DNA from: Gallionella sp. UBA6045
Lineage (GTDB): Bacteria; Pseudomonadota; Gammaproteobacteria; Burkholderiales; Gallionellaceae
Direction: 5' to 3'
Assembly: GCA_002429165.1 (NCBI GenBank)
Contig: DIYV01000165.1
Location: 22,137-45,415 of the forward strand
Length of the DNA stretch: 23,279 bases
Made by a program: the position numbers and the translations under genes. The notes under the pieces were generated by a model. That model made no database searches. It saw only the letters and a program-made list of their open reading frames with translations, and was not told the origin of the DNA. Of this stretch, positions 1-7,763 are shown piece by piece (within the stretch, counting starts at the first letter, position 1; each line of letters begins with the position of its first letter).

Positions 1-640
1 GCGCATGGAGCACGAATTACCAAAACAGTACCTGCCGCTGGCGGGGCAGCCGATGATCGCGCACGCGTTGAATACACTGTGTTCCAGCCCTGATATTTCC
101 ACCGTGTTCGTTGTGCTGGCTCCCGATGACAAGCTGTTTCACAGCCACGACTGGTCGCGTTTCGGCGACAAGTTGCAGCCTTTGTTTTGCGGCGGGGAGC
201 GGCGCTCGGACACAGTGCTGAACGGCTTGATCGCTTCCGAGCTGGAGCCGGACGACTGGGTGCTGGTGCATGACGCGGCGCGCCCCTGCCTGACGCAGGC
301 CCATCTGGCCAGACTGATCGCCGAATTGCGCGGCGATGCGGTGGGCGGCATTCTCGCCGTGCCGGTGGCGGATACGCTGAAGCGCGCCGATGACCATGAC
401 CGCATCCTGCGCACCGAGAGCCGCGAGCACTTGTGGCAGGCGCAAACGCCGCAGATGTTTCGTGCCGGACTGCTGGCGCAGGCGTTACAGCAGCCCGGCA
501 GCTTTACCGACGAGGCATCGGCGGTCGAGGCGCTTGGCTTGCAGCCGAGGTTGGTGGAAGGTGATACCAGCAATTTCAAAGTGACTTATCCGCAGGATAT
601 GCTGCTGGCGGAGTTGTTGCTGGCGAAGACGAGCTTGTAG
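1..640 (+). CDS. ispD: 2-C-methyl-D-erythritol 4-phosphate cytidylyltransferase, 5' partial
   Basis: IspD joins CTP and 2-C-methyl-D-erythritol 4-phosphate to give CDP-ME, the third step of the MEP isoprenoid pathway, in the cytosol. The frame is already open at base 2 (the codon before the first ATG at 5 is Arg), and the family normally has about 15-20 more N-terminal residues holding the Gly-rich CTP loop, so the gene is cut by the window edge and the ATG at 5 is not the start. Visible family landmarks are KQYLPLAGQPMI just after the loop, VHDAARP (metal and CTP site), VADTLKR, and the C-terminal GDTSNFKVTYPQD block with the substrate-binding Lys. ispF follows 84 bp downstream. The two are separate genes, not an IspDF fusion. 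Identification is firm. Confidence 0.95.
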   Translation, partial: RMEHELPKQYLPLAGQPMIAHALNTLCSSPDISTVFVVLAPDDKLFHSHDWSRFGDKLQPLFCGGERRSDTVLNGLIASELEPDDWVLVHDAARPCLTQAHLARLIAELRGDAVGGILAVPVADTLKRADDHDRILRTESREHLWQAQTPQMFRAGLLAQALQQPGSFTDEASAVEALGLQPRLVEGDTSNFKVTYPQDMLLAELLLAKTSL

Positions 641-707
641 CCGGTAGCTCGTAGCCGGTAGCCAAGCTTCGATCTTGCTACCCGCTACAGGCTACAAGCT
701 ACCGGCT
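632..707. repeat. Palindromic intergenic repeat between ispD and ispF
   Basis: The last codons of ispD run into a repeat. AGCCGGTAGC occurs twice in direct orientation (639-648 and 653-662) and once inverted (GCTACCGGCT, 698-707). AGCTTGTAGC at 632-641 is exactly complementary to GCTACAAGCT at 691-700. The RNA could fold into a long hairpin just before the ispF ribosome binding site. The design looks like a REP-type intergenic repeat; no T-run follows, so it is not a standard terminator. Confidence 0.75.
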
Positions 708-724
708 CACTAAAGGAAAATGAA

Positions 725-1198
725 ATGAGAGTTGGCCAAGGTTACGACGTCCATCAACTGGTTGCAGGCCGCAAGCTCATTATCGGCGGTGTGGAGATAC
801 CCTATGACAAGGGTTTGCTCGGACACTCCGATGCGGATGTGCTGCTGCATGCGATCACCGATGCGCTGCTCGGCGCGGCGGCGCTGGGCGACATCGGGAG
901 GCATTTCTCCGATGCCGACGAAAAATACAAAGACATCGACAGCCGCATCCTGTTGCGCGAAGCGCTGCATCTGGTGCGCGAACAGGGCTACCGCGTCGCC
1001 AATGTCGACGCGACCATCATCGCCCAGGCACCGAAGCTGGCTCCGCATATCTTTGAGATGGTGGCAAATATCGCTGCCGACCTGCGCGTGGAGAAAAGCG
1101 CCGTCAACGTGAAGGCAACCACCACCGAAAAGCTTGGTTTTGCCGGCCGCGGCGAGGGTATCGCGGCGCAGGCGGTGGTGTTGCTGCTGGCTGAATGA
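725..1198 (+). CDS. ispF: 2-C-methyl-D-erythritol 2,4-cyclodiphosphate synthase
   Basis: IspF cyclises CDP-ME 2-phosphate to ME-cyclodiphosphate with loss of CMP, the fifth step of the MEP pathway. The 157 residues match the family length. The zinc ligands are visible as Asp8 and His10 in GYDVH and His42 in [20 protein letters not shown] and the C-terminal TTTEKLGF and [10 protein letters not shown] motifs are also present. The ATG at 725 sits behind an AAAGGAAAA ribosome binding site. It follows ispD on the same strand, as is common in proteobacteria, and the two are probably cotranscribed through the palindromic repeat. It is complete, with no unusual features. Confidence 0.97.
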   Translation: MRVGQGYDVHQLVAGRKLIIGGVEIPYDKGLLGHSDADVLLHAITDALLGAAALGDIGRHFSDADEKYKDIDSRILLREALHLVREQGYRVANVDATIIAQAPKLAPHIFEMVANIAADLRVEKSAVNVKATTTEKLGFAGRGEGIAAQAVVLLLAE

Positions 1199-1214
1199 AG
1201 CTGGAAAAAAACAA

Positions 1215-1378
1215 TGTCCACGAAAAACACGAAAGGCACGAAAAAATACAACAATTCGAACGGAATGAATGGCGTTCCGGTTGCTTGCGCTGGATGGGGT
1301 TGTCATTGTTCGTGATTTTGCGAGCTTTCGCCTTTCGGCGAAATGCCTGCTTACCCCGTTTCGTGTTTTTCGTGGACG
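1215..1378. repeat. MITE-like inverted-repeat element, copy 1
   Basis: A non-coding stretch between ispF and tsaB is bounded by a perfect 19-bp inverted repeat: 1216-1234 (begins GTCCACGAAAAACACG) pairs with 1359-1377. The left arm continues into GGCACGAAAAAA. The interior, about 125 bp, is AT-rich next to the arms and has no supported gene. The same arms recur around 5774-5884, so this is a dispersed repeat family. A reading frame starting at 1269 runs through the element into tsaB, but that is an artefact of the element's sequence. Confidence 0.8.
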
Positions 1379-1394
1379 CATTCAGGTTTTCAGA

Positions 1395-2075
1395 ATGAAT
1401 ATCCTCGCTCTCGACACCTCCACCGAATATTGCTCGGTCGCGCTGTGGCACGAGGGTGCGGTCATCGAGCATTGCGAACTGGCCGGACAAAAACATTCCG
1501 AGATCTTGATTGAAATGCTGGACGCGCTGTTGAATGAGGTCGGACTCAAGCTGACGCAACTCGACGGCATCGCATTCGGCAAAGGGCCCGGTTCGTTCAC
1601 CGGCGTGCGCATCGCCTGCGGCGCGACACAGGGTCTGGCGTTCGGCGCGAATCTACCCGTGGCCGGTGTGTGCACGCTGGAAGCATTGGCCGAAGCGTCG
1701 GGCAGGCCGCGCGTGATCGCCGCACTCGATGCGCGCATGGGCGAGATTTATCACGCGGCTTACGAAAAGCTTGGTGATGTGTGGACGACGGTGATTGAAC
1801 CGTGTTTGTGCAAACCAGAAGAGGCACCAATGGTTTCGGGCGATAACTGGTTCGGTGCAGGCAGCGGCTTTGCCACGCATGGCAACGCACTGGCTGAACG
1901 ATATGCCGGGCAGTTGCTTGGCATCGATGCAGGCATGGTGCCGCAGGCCGCAGCGATAGCCGCACTCGGCGCAGCACAATTCGCGGCCGGCCGCGGCGTG
2001 GATGCCGCACAGGCCCTGCCGCTTTACCTGCGCGACAAGGTGGCTTTGAAAACCAGCGAAAGAGTGCCGCGTTGA
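1395..2075 (+). CDS. tsaB: tRNA threonylcarbamoyladenosine biosynthesis protein TsaB
   Basis: TsaB is the inactive kinase/peptidase-fold partner of TsaD and, with TsaE, helps install t6A at position 37 of ANN-decoding tRNAs. The 226 residues fit the family. MNILALDTSTEYCSVAL at the N-terminus, GPGSFTGVRI at 64-73 and DARMGEIY at 112-119 are diagnostic. The start at 1395 is chosen because the family begins exactly at MxILALDTS; a longer in-frame start at 1269 would only add translated repeat DNA. It is the first gene of an overlapping operon with rimI and a uracil-DNA glycosylase, an arrangement familiar in proteobacteria, where tsaB and rimI travel together. Confidence 0.95.
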   Translation: MNILALDTSTEYCSVALWHEGAVIEHCELAGQKHSEILIEMLDALLNEVGLKLTQLDGIAFGKGPGSFTGVRIACGATQGLAFGANLPVAGVCTLEALAEASGRPRVIAALDARMGEIYHAAYEKLGDVWTTVIEPCLCKPEEAPMVSGDNWFGAGSGFATHGNALAERYAGQLLGIDAGMVPQAAAIAALGAAQFAAGRGVDAAQALPLYLRDKVALKTSERVPR

Positions 2076-2530
2076 TGCGTGACATGGTGCCGGCGGATGT
2101 GGATGCGGTGTTCGCCATCGAACAGGCGGTGCAGGCTTATCCGTGGACGCGCGGCAATTTTGCCGATGCGTTGAATAATGGTTATTTTTGCCGTGTAGAC
2201 GAGGCAGGCGGCGAGATAAGGGGCTATGCGGTTCTGATGCCGGTAATGGACGAGGCTGAGTTGCTAAACATCGGCGTGGCGGCAGATCAACAACGCAGGG
2301 GTTTGGGACGTGCGATGTTGCTCGAAATGCTCGACCTGGCACGCGGGAAGAATATGATCAGGGTGTTTCTCGAAGTTCGTGCGTCCAATACTGCAGCGCT
2401 GGCCTTGTACCGCAGCGCCGGTTTCGTCGAGATCGGCTTGCGGCGGGGTTATTACAGGAATGCCGGCGGCGGCGGTGATGCGATCACGATGGCGTGCAGA
2501 TTGAAGGGTGAGATTGATGGACAGGCGTGA
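2075..2530 (+). CDS. rimI: Ribosomal protein S18 alanine N-acetyltransferase
   Basis: RimI is a GNAT enzyme that acetylates the N-terminal alanine of ribosomal protein bS18 using acetyl-CoA. The 151-aa protein has the acetyl-CoA loop QQRRGLG at 72-78, the FLEVR strand with the presumed catalytic Glu100, an Asn105 and a Tyr112 (proton donor in the family) in ALYRSAGF, and the RimI-type tail RRGYYRN followed by GDAITM at 134-139. The ATG at 2075 overlaps the tsaB stop as TGATG, which implies translational coupling; a TTG one codon upstream is possible but less likely. The loop before GDAITM is unusually Gly-rich. Confidence 0.92.
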   Translation: MRDMVPADVDAVFAIEQAVQAYPWTRGNFADALNNGYFCRVDEAGGEIRGYAVLMPVMDEAELLNIGVAADQQRRGLGRAMLLEMLDLARGKNMIRVFLEVRASNTAALALYRSAGFVEIGLRRGYYRNAGGGGDAITMACRLKGEIDGQA

Positions 2531-3272
2531 AGCGATACTGCGCGAGTTGAACCTGTATCCGCAGTGGAAACGGCGGGAGTCGCCTGTACCCGACGAAGCA
2601 AACCATGCGGCCGATGCGCGGGAAGCAAAAATTCCCGTCGTCCCTAACGAAAAAGAGGTGCCGGCGCGAACGGAAGCCAGAGATGTTCCTGTCGTTTCTC
2701 ATGTATCCGGTGTAGATGAACTCGACTGGCCGCAACTCAGGCAGCGGGTAAGCGACTGCACCGCGTGCAAGCTGCGCGCCGGATGCACGCAGACGGTGTT
2801 CGGCGTGGGCGACGAGAAAGCCGACTGGCTGTTCGTCGGCGAAGGGCCAGGGGCGGAGGAGGACGCGCTGGGCGAGCCGTTCGTGGGGCAGGCGGGCAAG
2901 CTGCTGGACAACATGCTGTTGGCGATCAAACTGAAACGCGGCGAAAATGTGTACATCACGAACATCGTCAAGTGTCGCCCGCCCGGTAACCGCAACCCGG
3001 AAGCGGAAGAGATCGCAACCTGCCTGCCCTATCTGCGGCGCCAGATCGAACTGATAAACCCCAAGTTGATCGTGGCGCTGGGCAAGGTTGCTTCCAATGC
3101 TTTGCTGGGCAGGGATGCGACACTGGCCAGTTTGCGCGGCAAGCCGCACGACTTCCGAGGCACACCTTTGATCGTCACCTATCATCCCGCGTACCTGCTG
3201 CGCAGTCCCTCGGAAAAAGCCAAGGCATGGCAGGATTTGCTTCTGGCGGTGGATACCATGCTGAAAGCATAG
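2517..3272 (+). CDS. Type-4 uracil-DNA glycosylase with [4Fe-4S] cluster
   Basis: A family-4 (UDGa-type) uracil-DNA glycosylase that removes uracil from deaminated DNA. Cys81 and Cys84 (CTAC), Cys153 (VKCRPP) and Cys169 supply the iron-sulfur ligands expected of the family. Motif A is GEGPGAEED at 108-116 and motif B is HPAYLLR at 223-229. The first 70 or so residues are a low-conservation, charged and proline-rich extension typical of the betaproteobacterial versions. The ATG at 2517 has an AAGGG ribosome binding site eight bases upstream and overlaps the end of rimI by 14 bp, so it is the third gene of the tsaB operon. A GTG at 2508 in the same frame is less likely. Confidence 0.93.
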   Translation: MDRREAILRELNLYPQWKRRESPVPDEANHAADAREAKIPVVPNEKEVPARTEARDVPVVSHVSGVDELDWPQLRQRVSDCTACKLRAGCTQTVFGVGDEKADWLFVGEGPGAEEDALGEPFVGQAGKLLDNMLLAIKLKRGENVYITNIVKCRPPGNRNPEAEEIATCLPYLRRQIELINPKLIVALGKVASNALLGRDATLASLRGKPHDFRGTPLIVTYHPAYLLRSPSEKAKAWQDLLLAVDTMLKA

Positions 3273-3323
3273 GGTGCTGGCGGAACTTGCACCACCATGC
3301 TCTTATGCGGATTTTCAGGTTTA

Positions 3324-4562
3324 CTACATCTGCCCCGAATCCTGATCATGCCCATGGCGCCTGTACAGCACGGTCATGATTCCCGACATCAGCAGGCCGA
3401 ACACCAGAATGATGAGATAGATGTTGAGATGCAGTTTCTCCATTGCGGCGTACAGCCCCAGCATCGCGAAAATGCTCAGGTTCTCGTTGAAATTCTGTAC
3501 GGCGATGGAACTTCCCGACCCCATCAACAGGTGGCCGCGGTGTTGCAGCAGCGCGTTCATCGGTACCACAAAATAGCCGCCCATCGCCCCGATTGCGATC
3601 AGCAGAAGGATTGCCAGCGTGCTGTTGGTGATCGGGATCATCAGCAGCACCATCAAACCCATCGCAATGCCGACCGGCAGCACTTTCACCGAATGTTGCA
3701 GCGTGACGAATTTTGCCGCCAATACCGCGCCGATGGCGATGCCGATTGCAAACCATGCGGTGAGCTGGGCGGCTGCGCTGATGTCAAAATGCAATGCCAC
3801 TGCAGCCCACCCGAGCAATAGCAGGCGCAGCGTGGCTCCGGTACCCCAGAACAGGGTGGTGACTGCGAGCGAGACCTGTCCCAGCGGATCTTTCCACAGC
3901 AGTCTGAAACAGTGCAGGAAATCCTTGACCAGAAAGACAGGATTGCGGCTGAGTACCTTGTGGTCGATCGCCACGCGCGGGATGTAGAGATTGAACCATG
4001 CGGCAATGATGTAAATTCCGGTGATGAAGACAATCGCCAATTGCGGGAGGGTATTGATGCCGGTGTCGATGAAGGGTACATCCCACCAGTTCAGCATGGG
4101 CCCGGTAATCGCCGCGCTGATGAAGATGCCGCCGACGACCGCGCCCAGAACAATGGCCAGCACTGTCAGCCCTTCCATCCAGCTGTTCGCCAGCACCAAT
4201 TCACCCGGTGGCAGATATTCGGTCAGGATGCCGTATTTGGCGGGCGAGTAAGTAGCCGCACCCAAGCCGACCAGGCCGTAAGCGATCAACGGATCCGCCC
4301 CGAACAGCATGGCGATGCAGCCCAGAATTTTGATATTGTTGCTGATGAACATCACGCGTCCCTTGGGAATCGAGTCGGCGAATGCGCCCACGAAAGGGGC
4401 CAGCACGATGTAGGAAAAGATGAAGGCTTCCTGCAGTACCGGTGTGTGCCAGTTCGGCGCATGCATGGATTGCAATAATGCGATGGCGGCAAACAGCAGG
4501 GCGTTGTCCGCAAGCGCGGAGAAAAACTGCGCCGCGAGGATGATGTAAAAGCCGAGATTCAT
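3324..4562 (-). CDS. lplT: Lysophospholipid transporter LplT (MFS)
   Basis: LplT flips lysophospholipids, especially lyso-PE, across the inner membrane for re-acylation by the Aas acyltransferase. The 412-aa protein has about 12 hydrophobic segments and a very characteristic start, FYIILAAQFFSALADNALL, followed by the conserved SNNIK, YSPAKYGILTEYLPP and ANSWMEG stretches after the first helices. It runs convergent to the glycosylase gene and divergent from alr. No aas gene lies beside it, unlike the enterobacterial lplT-aas pair, so the partner must be elsewhere. No strong ribosome binding site is seen before the ATG. The C-terminal tail is short, charged and His-rich (RRHGHDQD). Confidence 0.92.
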   Translation of the reverse strand: MNLGFYIILAAQFFSALADNALLFAAIALLQSMHAPNWHTPVLQEAFIFSYIVLAPFVGAFADSIPKGRVMFISNNIKILGCIAMLFGADPLIAYGLVGLGAATYSPAKYGILTEYLPPGELVLANSWMEGLTVLAIVLGAVVGGIFISAAITGPMLNWWDVPFIDTGINTLPQLAIVFITGIYIIAAWFNLYIPRVAIDHKVLSRNPVFLVKDFLHCFRLLWKDPLGQVSLAVTTLFWGTGATLRLLLLGWAAVALHFDISAAAQLTAWFAIGIAIGAVLAAKFVTLQHSVKVLPVGIAMGLMVLLMIPITNSTLAILLLIAIGAMGGYFVVPMNALLQHRGHLLMGSGSSIAVQNFNENLSIFAMLGLYAAMEKLHLNIYLIILVFGLLMSGIMTVLYRRHGHDQDSGQM

Positions 4563-4660
4563 TAAACAGGGTTCTTGTTTTTCAGCTCCTTTTATAACAC
4601 GAATGTATTGCCCCTGCTATCATTCGTGCTTCTTAAAATCCTTGCGATAAACCGACATTC

Positions 4661-5752
4661 ATGCCACGCCCGATACAGGCCAATCTGGACTTGAGCGCGC
4701 TGGAGAATAATCTCCGGGTGGCCCGCCGTGCCACTTCCGCGCGCATCATGTCCGTCATCAAGGCGGATGGTTACGGGCATGGCCTGATGCGCGCCGCAGA
4801 GGCACTGGCCGCGACGGACGGCTATGCGCTGCTGGATATTCGCGATGCGGTGCGTTTGCGCGAGGCGGGGTACCGCCAGGCGATCCTGCTTCTGGAAGGA
4901 TGTTTCAGCGCGGAAGAATTGCCCGTGATCGCGGAATATGGTTTGACCTGCGTGATCCATAGCCCGTGGCAGATCGCGATGCTGGATGCCTATCCAGGCC
5001 CGGTGAAATCCGGAAAGGGGACACTTGATGTCTGGCTCAAGGTCAACAGCGGCATGAACCGCCTTGGGTTTGTGCCGCAGCAAGTGGCGCAGACCATGGA
5101 TCAACTGCGCCGCCATCGTGCGGTGCGCGACATCACGCTGATGACCCATTTCGCGAATGCCGACGAGTCTCGCGGTATTGCCGAGCCGCTCGCGCTGTTC
5201 AATGATCTCGCCGCCTCCTATCGCGTGGCGCGCTCGCTGGCGAATTCCGCAACGCTGTTGCGCTACCCTGAAGCACACGGCGACTGGGTGCGTCCCGGCA
5301 TCATGCTGTACGGCGCGTCGCCGTTTGACCCGGACATGGGTGAACAATTCAGTGCGCAACAACTCGGGCTGAAACCGGCGATGACGCTCTCCAGCCGCAT
5401 CATCGCCACGCAGGAATTGCGCGCCGGAGACGAAGTAGGTTACGGTGCGCTGTTCCGCGCCGAACACAATATGCGCATCGGCATCGTTGCCTGCGGCTAT
5501 GCCGACGGATACCCAAGGCATGCGCCGAACGGCACGCCGGTGCTGGTGGACGGACAACGCACCCGGACGCTGGGCCGTGTTTCAATGGACATGCTGTGCG
5601 TGGACTTGAGTACGTTGCCGCAAGCCGGTGTCGGAAGCCGCGTCGTGCTGTGGGGCGAGGGAATGCCGATCGAAGAAGTCGCGCGTGCAGCCGGAACCGT
5701 CAGCTATGAATTGATGTGCGCGCTGACTCCGCGCGTGCCGATTGTGAGTTGA
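4661..5752 (+). CDS. alr: Alanine racemase
   Basis: PLP-dependent racemase that makes D-alanine for peptidoglycan. The PLP lysine is Lys34 in VIKADGYGHG, Arg134 lies in MNRLGF, and the opposing catalytic base Tyr261 is in EVGYGALF. The substrate-contact motif SMDM is at 308-311 and the C-terminal beta domain is complete. The 363 residues match the family. It is transcribed away from lplT across a 98-bp gap that must hold both promoters; I see no convincing consensus boxes there. Identification is firm. Confidence 0.96.
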   Translation: MPRPIQANLDLSALENNLRVARRATSARIMSVIKADGYGHGLMRAAEALAATDGYALLDIRDAVRLREAGYRQAILLLEGCFSAEELPVIAEYGLTCVIHSPWQIAMLDAYPGPVKSGKGTLDVWLKVNSGMNRLGFVPQQVAQTMDQLRRHRAVRDITLMTHFANADESRGIAEPLALFNDLAASYRVARSLANSATLLRYPEAHGDWVRPGIMLYGASPFDPDMGEQFSAQQLGLKPAMTLSSRIIATQELRAGDEVGYGALFRAEHNMRIGIVACGYADGYPRHAPNGTPVLVDGQRTRTLGRVSMDMLCVDLSTLPQAGVGSRVVLWGEGMPIEEVARAAGTVSYELMCALTPRVPIVS

Positions 5753-5773
5753 GGTAAACCAAGGAAGAACAGT

Positions 5774-5884
5774 TTGTCCGCGAAAAACACGAAAAGCACG
5801 AAATGGGGGTAAGCGCTCATTTCATCGCAAGACGGAAGTTCGAGTAATGTTTTTTTTCGTGCCTTTCGTGTTTTTCGTGGACAA
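5774..5884. repeat. MITE-like inverted-repeat element, copy 2
   Basis: Same repeat family as 1215-1378. A 29-bp left arm (5774-5802, starting TTGTCCGCGAAAAACACG) pairs with the right arm at 5856-5884 with two mismatches. The interior is about 53 bp, shorter than in copy 1, so the family has conserved ends and a variable middle. It fills most of the gap between alr and mtnP and contains no gene. No target-site duplication is obvious beyond the arms. Confidence 0.8.
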
Positions 5885-5932
5885 GTCTCTTTTTGAATAA
5901 TTGTAAATTTTGAATTAATAGGGGGCGGGGGA

Positions 5933-6802
5933 ATGTTGGCCATCATCGGCGGTAGCGGTGTTTACAATATCGAGGGGCTGGCGAACACGCGCTGGGTGAA
6001 GGCAGAGTCTTCATTCGGCGAGCCGTCCGACGAAGTGCTGATCGGCGAATTGAACGGACAGCCCGTCGCTTTCCTGCCGCGCCACGGGCGCGGCCACAAT
6101 ATACCGCCGTCCGAGATCAACTTCCGCGCCAACATCGACGCGCTTAAGCGTCTCGGCGTGACCGACATCGTCTCGGTCAGCGCGGTGGGTTCGCTGCGCG
6201 AGCATCTTACGCCGGGCATGTTCGTGATCGTCGACCAGTTCATCGACCTCACCTTCGCAAGGGAAAAAAGTTTCTTCGGCAACGGCCTGGTCGCGCATGT
6301 CTCGATGGCGCATCCGGTGTGCGGCCGCCTGGGGCAACATCTCTATTCCGCCGCGCAGCAGGTCGGCATCCCTGCCGCGCGCGGCGGTACCTATCTGGTG
6401 ATGGAAGGGCCGCAGTTCTCCAGCCTGGCGGAATCGGAGCTGTACCGTTCCTGGCAGTGCGACGTGATTGGCATGACCAATATGCCGGAAGCCAAGCTCG
6501 CGCGCGAGGCCGAGATCTGCTACGCCACGGTCGCGATGGTGACCGACTACGACTGCTGGCATCCCAACCACGATGACGTGACGGTCGATGCGATCGTCAA
6601 GGTGCTGCTGGCGAACGCCGACAAGGCGCGCGCGCTGGTAAAGAATGTAGCACCGCTGGTGCATGACGATGCGAGCGCGGGTGTATGCAGCTGCCGCAAG
6701 GCATTGGAATACGCGATCATCACCGCGCCCAACGCACGCGATGAGGCGATGGTTGAAAAGTTGTCTGCTGTGGCTGGGCGGATGTTGAATACCAACGATT
6801 AA
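5933..6802 (+). CDS. mtnP: S-methyl-5'-thioadenosine phosphorylase
   Basis: Phosphorolysis of 5'-methylthioadenosine (and often 5'-deoxyadenosine) to adenine and the 5-modified ribose 1-phosphate. The protein has 289 residues. The phosphate loop GGSGVYNIE is at 6-15, PRHGRGH at 49-55, [12 protein letters not shown] at 157-168, [13 protein letters not shown] at 180-192 and TDYDCWH at 204-210; this set is typical of MTA phosphorylase rather than general purine phosphorylases. The ATG at 5933 follows a G-rich Shine-Dalgarno stretch. apt begins 14 bp downstream, so the adenine released can be recycled by the next gene. The substrate range cannot be settled from sequence; MTA and inosine-type paralogues are close. 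Confidence 0.92.
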   Translation: MLAIIGGSGVYNIEGLANTRWVKAESSFGEPSDEVLIGELNGQPVAFLPRHGRGHNIPPSEINFRANIDALKRLGVTDIVSVSAVGSLREHLTPGMFVIVDQFIDLTFAREKSFFGNGLVAHVSMAHPVCGRLGQHLYSAAQQVGIPAARGGTYLVMEGPQFSSLAESELYRSWQCDVIGMTNMPEAKLAREAEICYATVAMVTDYDCWHPNHDDVTVDAIVKVLLANADKARALVKNVAPLVHDDASAGVCSCRKALEYAIITAPNARDEAMVEKLSAVAGRMLNTND

Positions 6803-6816
6803 CGACCGGATTTACC

Positions 6817-7344
6817 ATGACTATCAAATCACGCATACGTACTGTCCCAAATTATCCCAAACCGAACATCCAGTTCCGCGACATCACCACGCTGCTCAAG
6901 GACCCGGCAGGTTTTCGCGCCACCGTGGATGAGCTGGTGAACCGTTACAAGGACGTAAAGATCGACAAGATCGCCGGCATCGAGTCTCGTGGTTTTATTT
7001 TAGGCGCGCCGCTGGCCTACGCGCTGAACAAGGGCTTCATCCCGATCCGCAAGAAAGGCAAGCTGCCAGCCGAAACCATAGGCCACGACTACGAACTCGA
7101 ATACGGCACCGACCGCATCGAGATCCACACCGACGCGATCCAGAAAGGCGACCGCGTGCTGCTGGTGGACGACCTGATCGCCACCGGCGGCACGGCGGAA
7201 GCCGCCTGCAAGCTTTTAGAAAAGATGGGCGGCAAGATCGTCGAATGCTGCTTCATCATCGACCTGCCCGACATCGGCGGGCGGGCGAGGTTGGAGAAGC
7301 ACGGGCACAAGGTGTTTGCATTGTGCGAATTTGAGGGGGATTAA
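6817..7344 (+). CDS. apt: Adenine phosphoribosyltransferase
   Basis: Converts adenine and PRPP to AMP. The 175-aa protein carries the Apt landmarks: [14 protein letters not shown] hood region (RATVDELV), GIESRGF at 54-60, the flexible loop [10 protein letters not shown] at 79-88, and the PRPP-binding motif [14 protein letters not shown] at 114-127. It lies 14 bp behind mtnP and would salvage the adenine that mtnP releases. The last 17 codons ([17 protein letters not shown]) are repeated after the stop, at 7438-7491, beyond a palindromic element (see separate entries). The gene itself appears full length and intact. Confidence 0.96.
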   Translation: MTIKSRIRTVPNYPKPNIQFRDITTLLKDPAGFRATVDELVNRYKDVKIDKIAGIESRGFILGAPLAYALNKGFIPIRKKGKLPAETIGHDYELEYGTDRIEIHTDAIQKGDRVLLVDDLIATGGTAEAACKLLEKMGGKIVECCFIIDLPDIGGRARLEKHGHKVFALCEFEGD

Positions 7345-7345
7345 A

Positions 7346-7434
7346 CGTAGGTCGGGTTAGGCCGCAGGCCGTAACCCGACGAAGAAATGAGTATGCGCAA
7401 AATGTCGGGTTACGCTACGCTAACCCGACCTACG
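7346..7434. repeat. Palindromic repeat, GTAGGTCGGGTTA family
   Basis: Nested inverted repeats directly behind the apt stop. CGTAGGTCGGGTTAG at 7346-7360 pairs perfectly with 7420-7434, and inside them GTAACCCGAC at 7371-7380 pairs with GTCGGGTTAC at 7404-7413. This would form a long hairpin in RNA or DNA. Repeats of this style are common between genes in beta- and gammaproteobacteria. A truncated arm (CGTAGGTCGGG) also follows the mtnA stop at 8841-8851. No T-run follows, so it is not a canonical intrinsic terminator. Confidence 0.8.
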
Positions 7435-7437
7435 AAA

Positions 7438-7491
7438 CTGGAAAAGCATGGGCACAAGGTGTTTGCGTTATGCGAGTTTGAGGGTGATTAG
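7438..7491 (+). pseudogene. Orphan 3' end of a second apt copy
   Basis: These 18 codons translate to [17 protein letters not shown] and a stop, identical in protein to the real apt C-terminus at 7291-7344. The DNA differs at about eight positions, all synonymous, including the stop codon (TAG versus TAA). The fragment has no start codon or ribosome binding site and lies just beyond the palindromic element. It is a remnant, not a gene. The purely synonymous drift shows that both copies were once under selection as functional apt ends. Confidence 0.88.
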
Positions 7492-7498
7492 CAAAGTT

Positions 7499-7580
7499 TG
7501 TCATTTCGAGCGTAGCGAGAAATCTTTTGAGCTTTCAGCCGCGCAAAAGTCCAAGATTCCTCACTTCGTTCGGAATGACA
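7499..7580. repeat. Imperfect palindromic repeat (TGTCATTTCGAGCGTAGCGA type)
   Basis: A 27-bp arm at 7499-7525 is an imperfect inverted repeat of 7554-7580 (ends CGGAATGACA). The two arms are variants of the same widespread bacterial intergenic repeat. The 28-bp middle shows no coding potential. It is the second of four palindromic elements lined up between apt and mtnA. Confidence 0.75.
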
Positions 7581-7624
7581 GCGAGGGGCAATATGCGTAG
7601 CGTATGCACAATTGAGGTTACATT

Positions 7625-7651
7625 GGCGCAATGCCCGTTGGTTATTGCGCC
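7625..7651. repeat. Short hairpin repeat
   Basis: GGCGCAAT at 7625-7632 pairs perfectly with ATTGCGCC at 7644-7651 around an 11-base loop. It lies between the second and fourth palindromic elements of the apt-mtnA gap. The following sequence (CTATGTGGAC) has no T-run, so a repeat unit is more likely than a terminator. Confidence 0.6.
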
Positions 7652-7677
7652 CTATGTGGACTACTTTTTGAGCAAGC

Positions 7678-7747
7678 GTAGGATGGGTTGAGCAACGCGA
7701 TACCCATCGTTATTTTGTTGGGTATCACTTCGTTCAACCCAACCTAC
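7678..7747. repeat. Imperfect palindromic repeat (GTAGGATGGGTTGAGC type)
   Basis: The left arm 7678-7707 and right arm 7718-7747 are imperfect inverted repeats, about 30 bp each with a handful of mismatches and a 10-bp loop. It ends 16 bp before the mtnA start codon, so it may take up the mtnA leader. Together with 7346-7651 it makes the whole 419-bp apt-mtnA gap a patchwork of four unrelated palindromic repeats plus the apt remnant. No gene is supported in the gap. Confidence 0.75.
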
Positions 7748-7763
7748 AATTAAAAATGAATTT

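Noticed and set aside
1269..1394. 42-codon N-terminal extension of TsaB
   Set aside because: It translates the inverted-repeat element; TsaB proteins start at MNILALDTS, which is at 1395.
3273..3323. GGTGC/GCACC stem between the glycosylase gene and lplT as a terminator
   Set aside because: A five-pair stem without a following T-run is not adequate evidence.
7345..7763. CRISPR-like array in the apt-mtnA gap
   Set aside because: The repeats are four different palindromes, not identical direct repeats with uniform spacers, and no cas genes are present.
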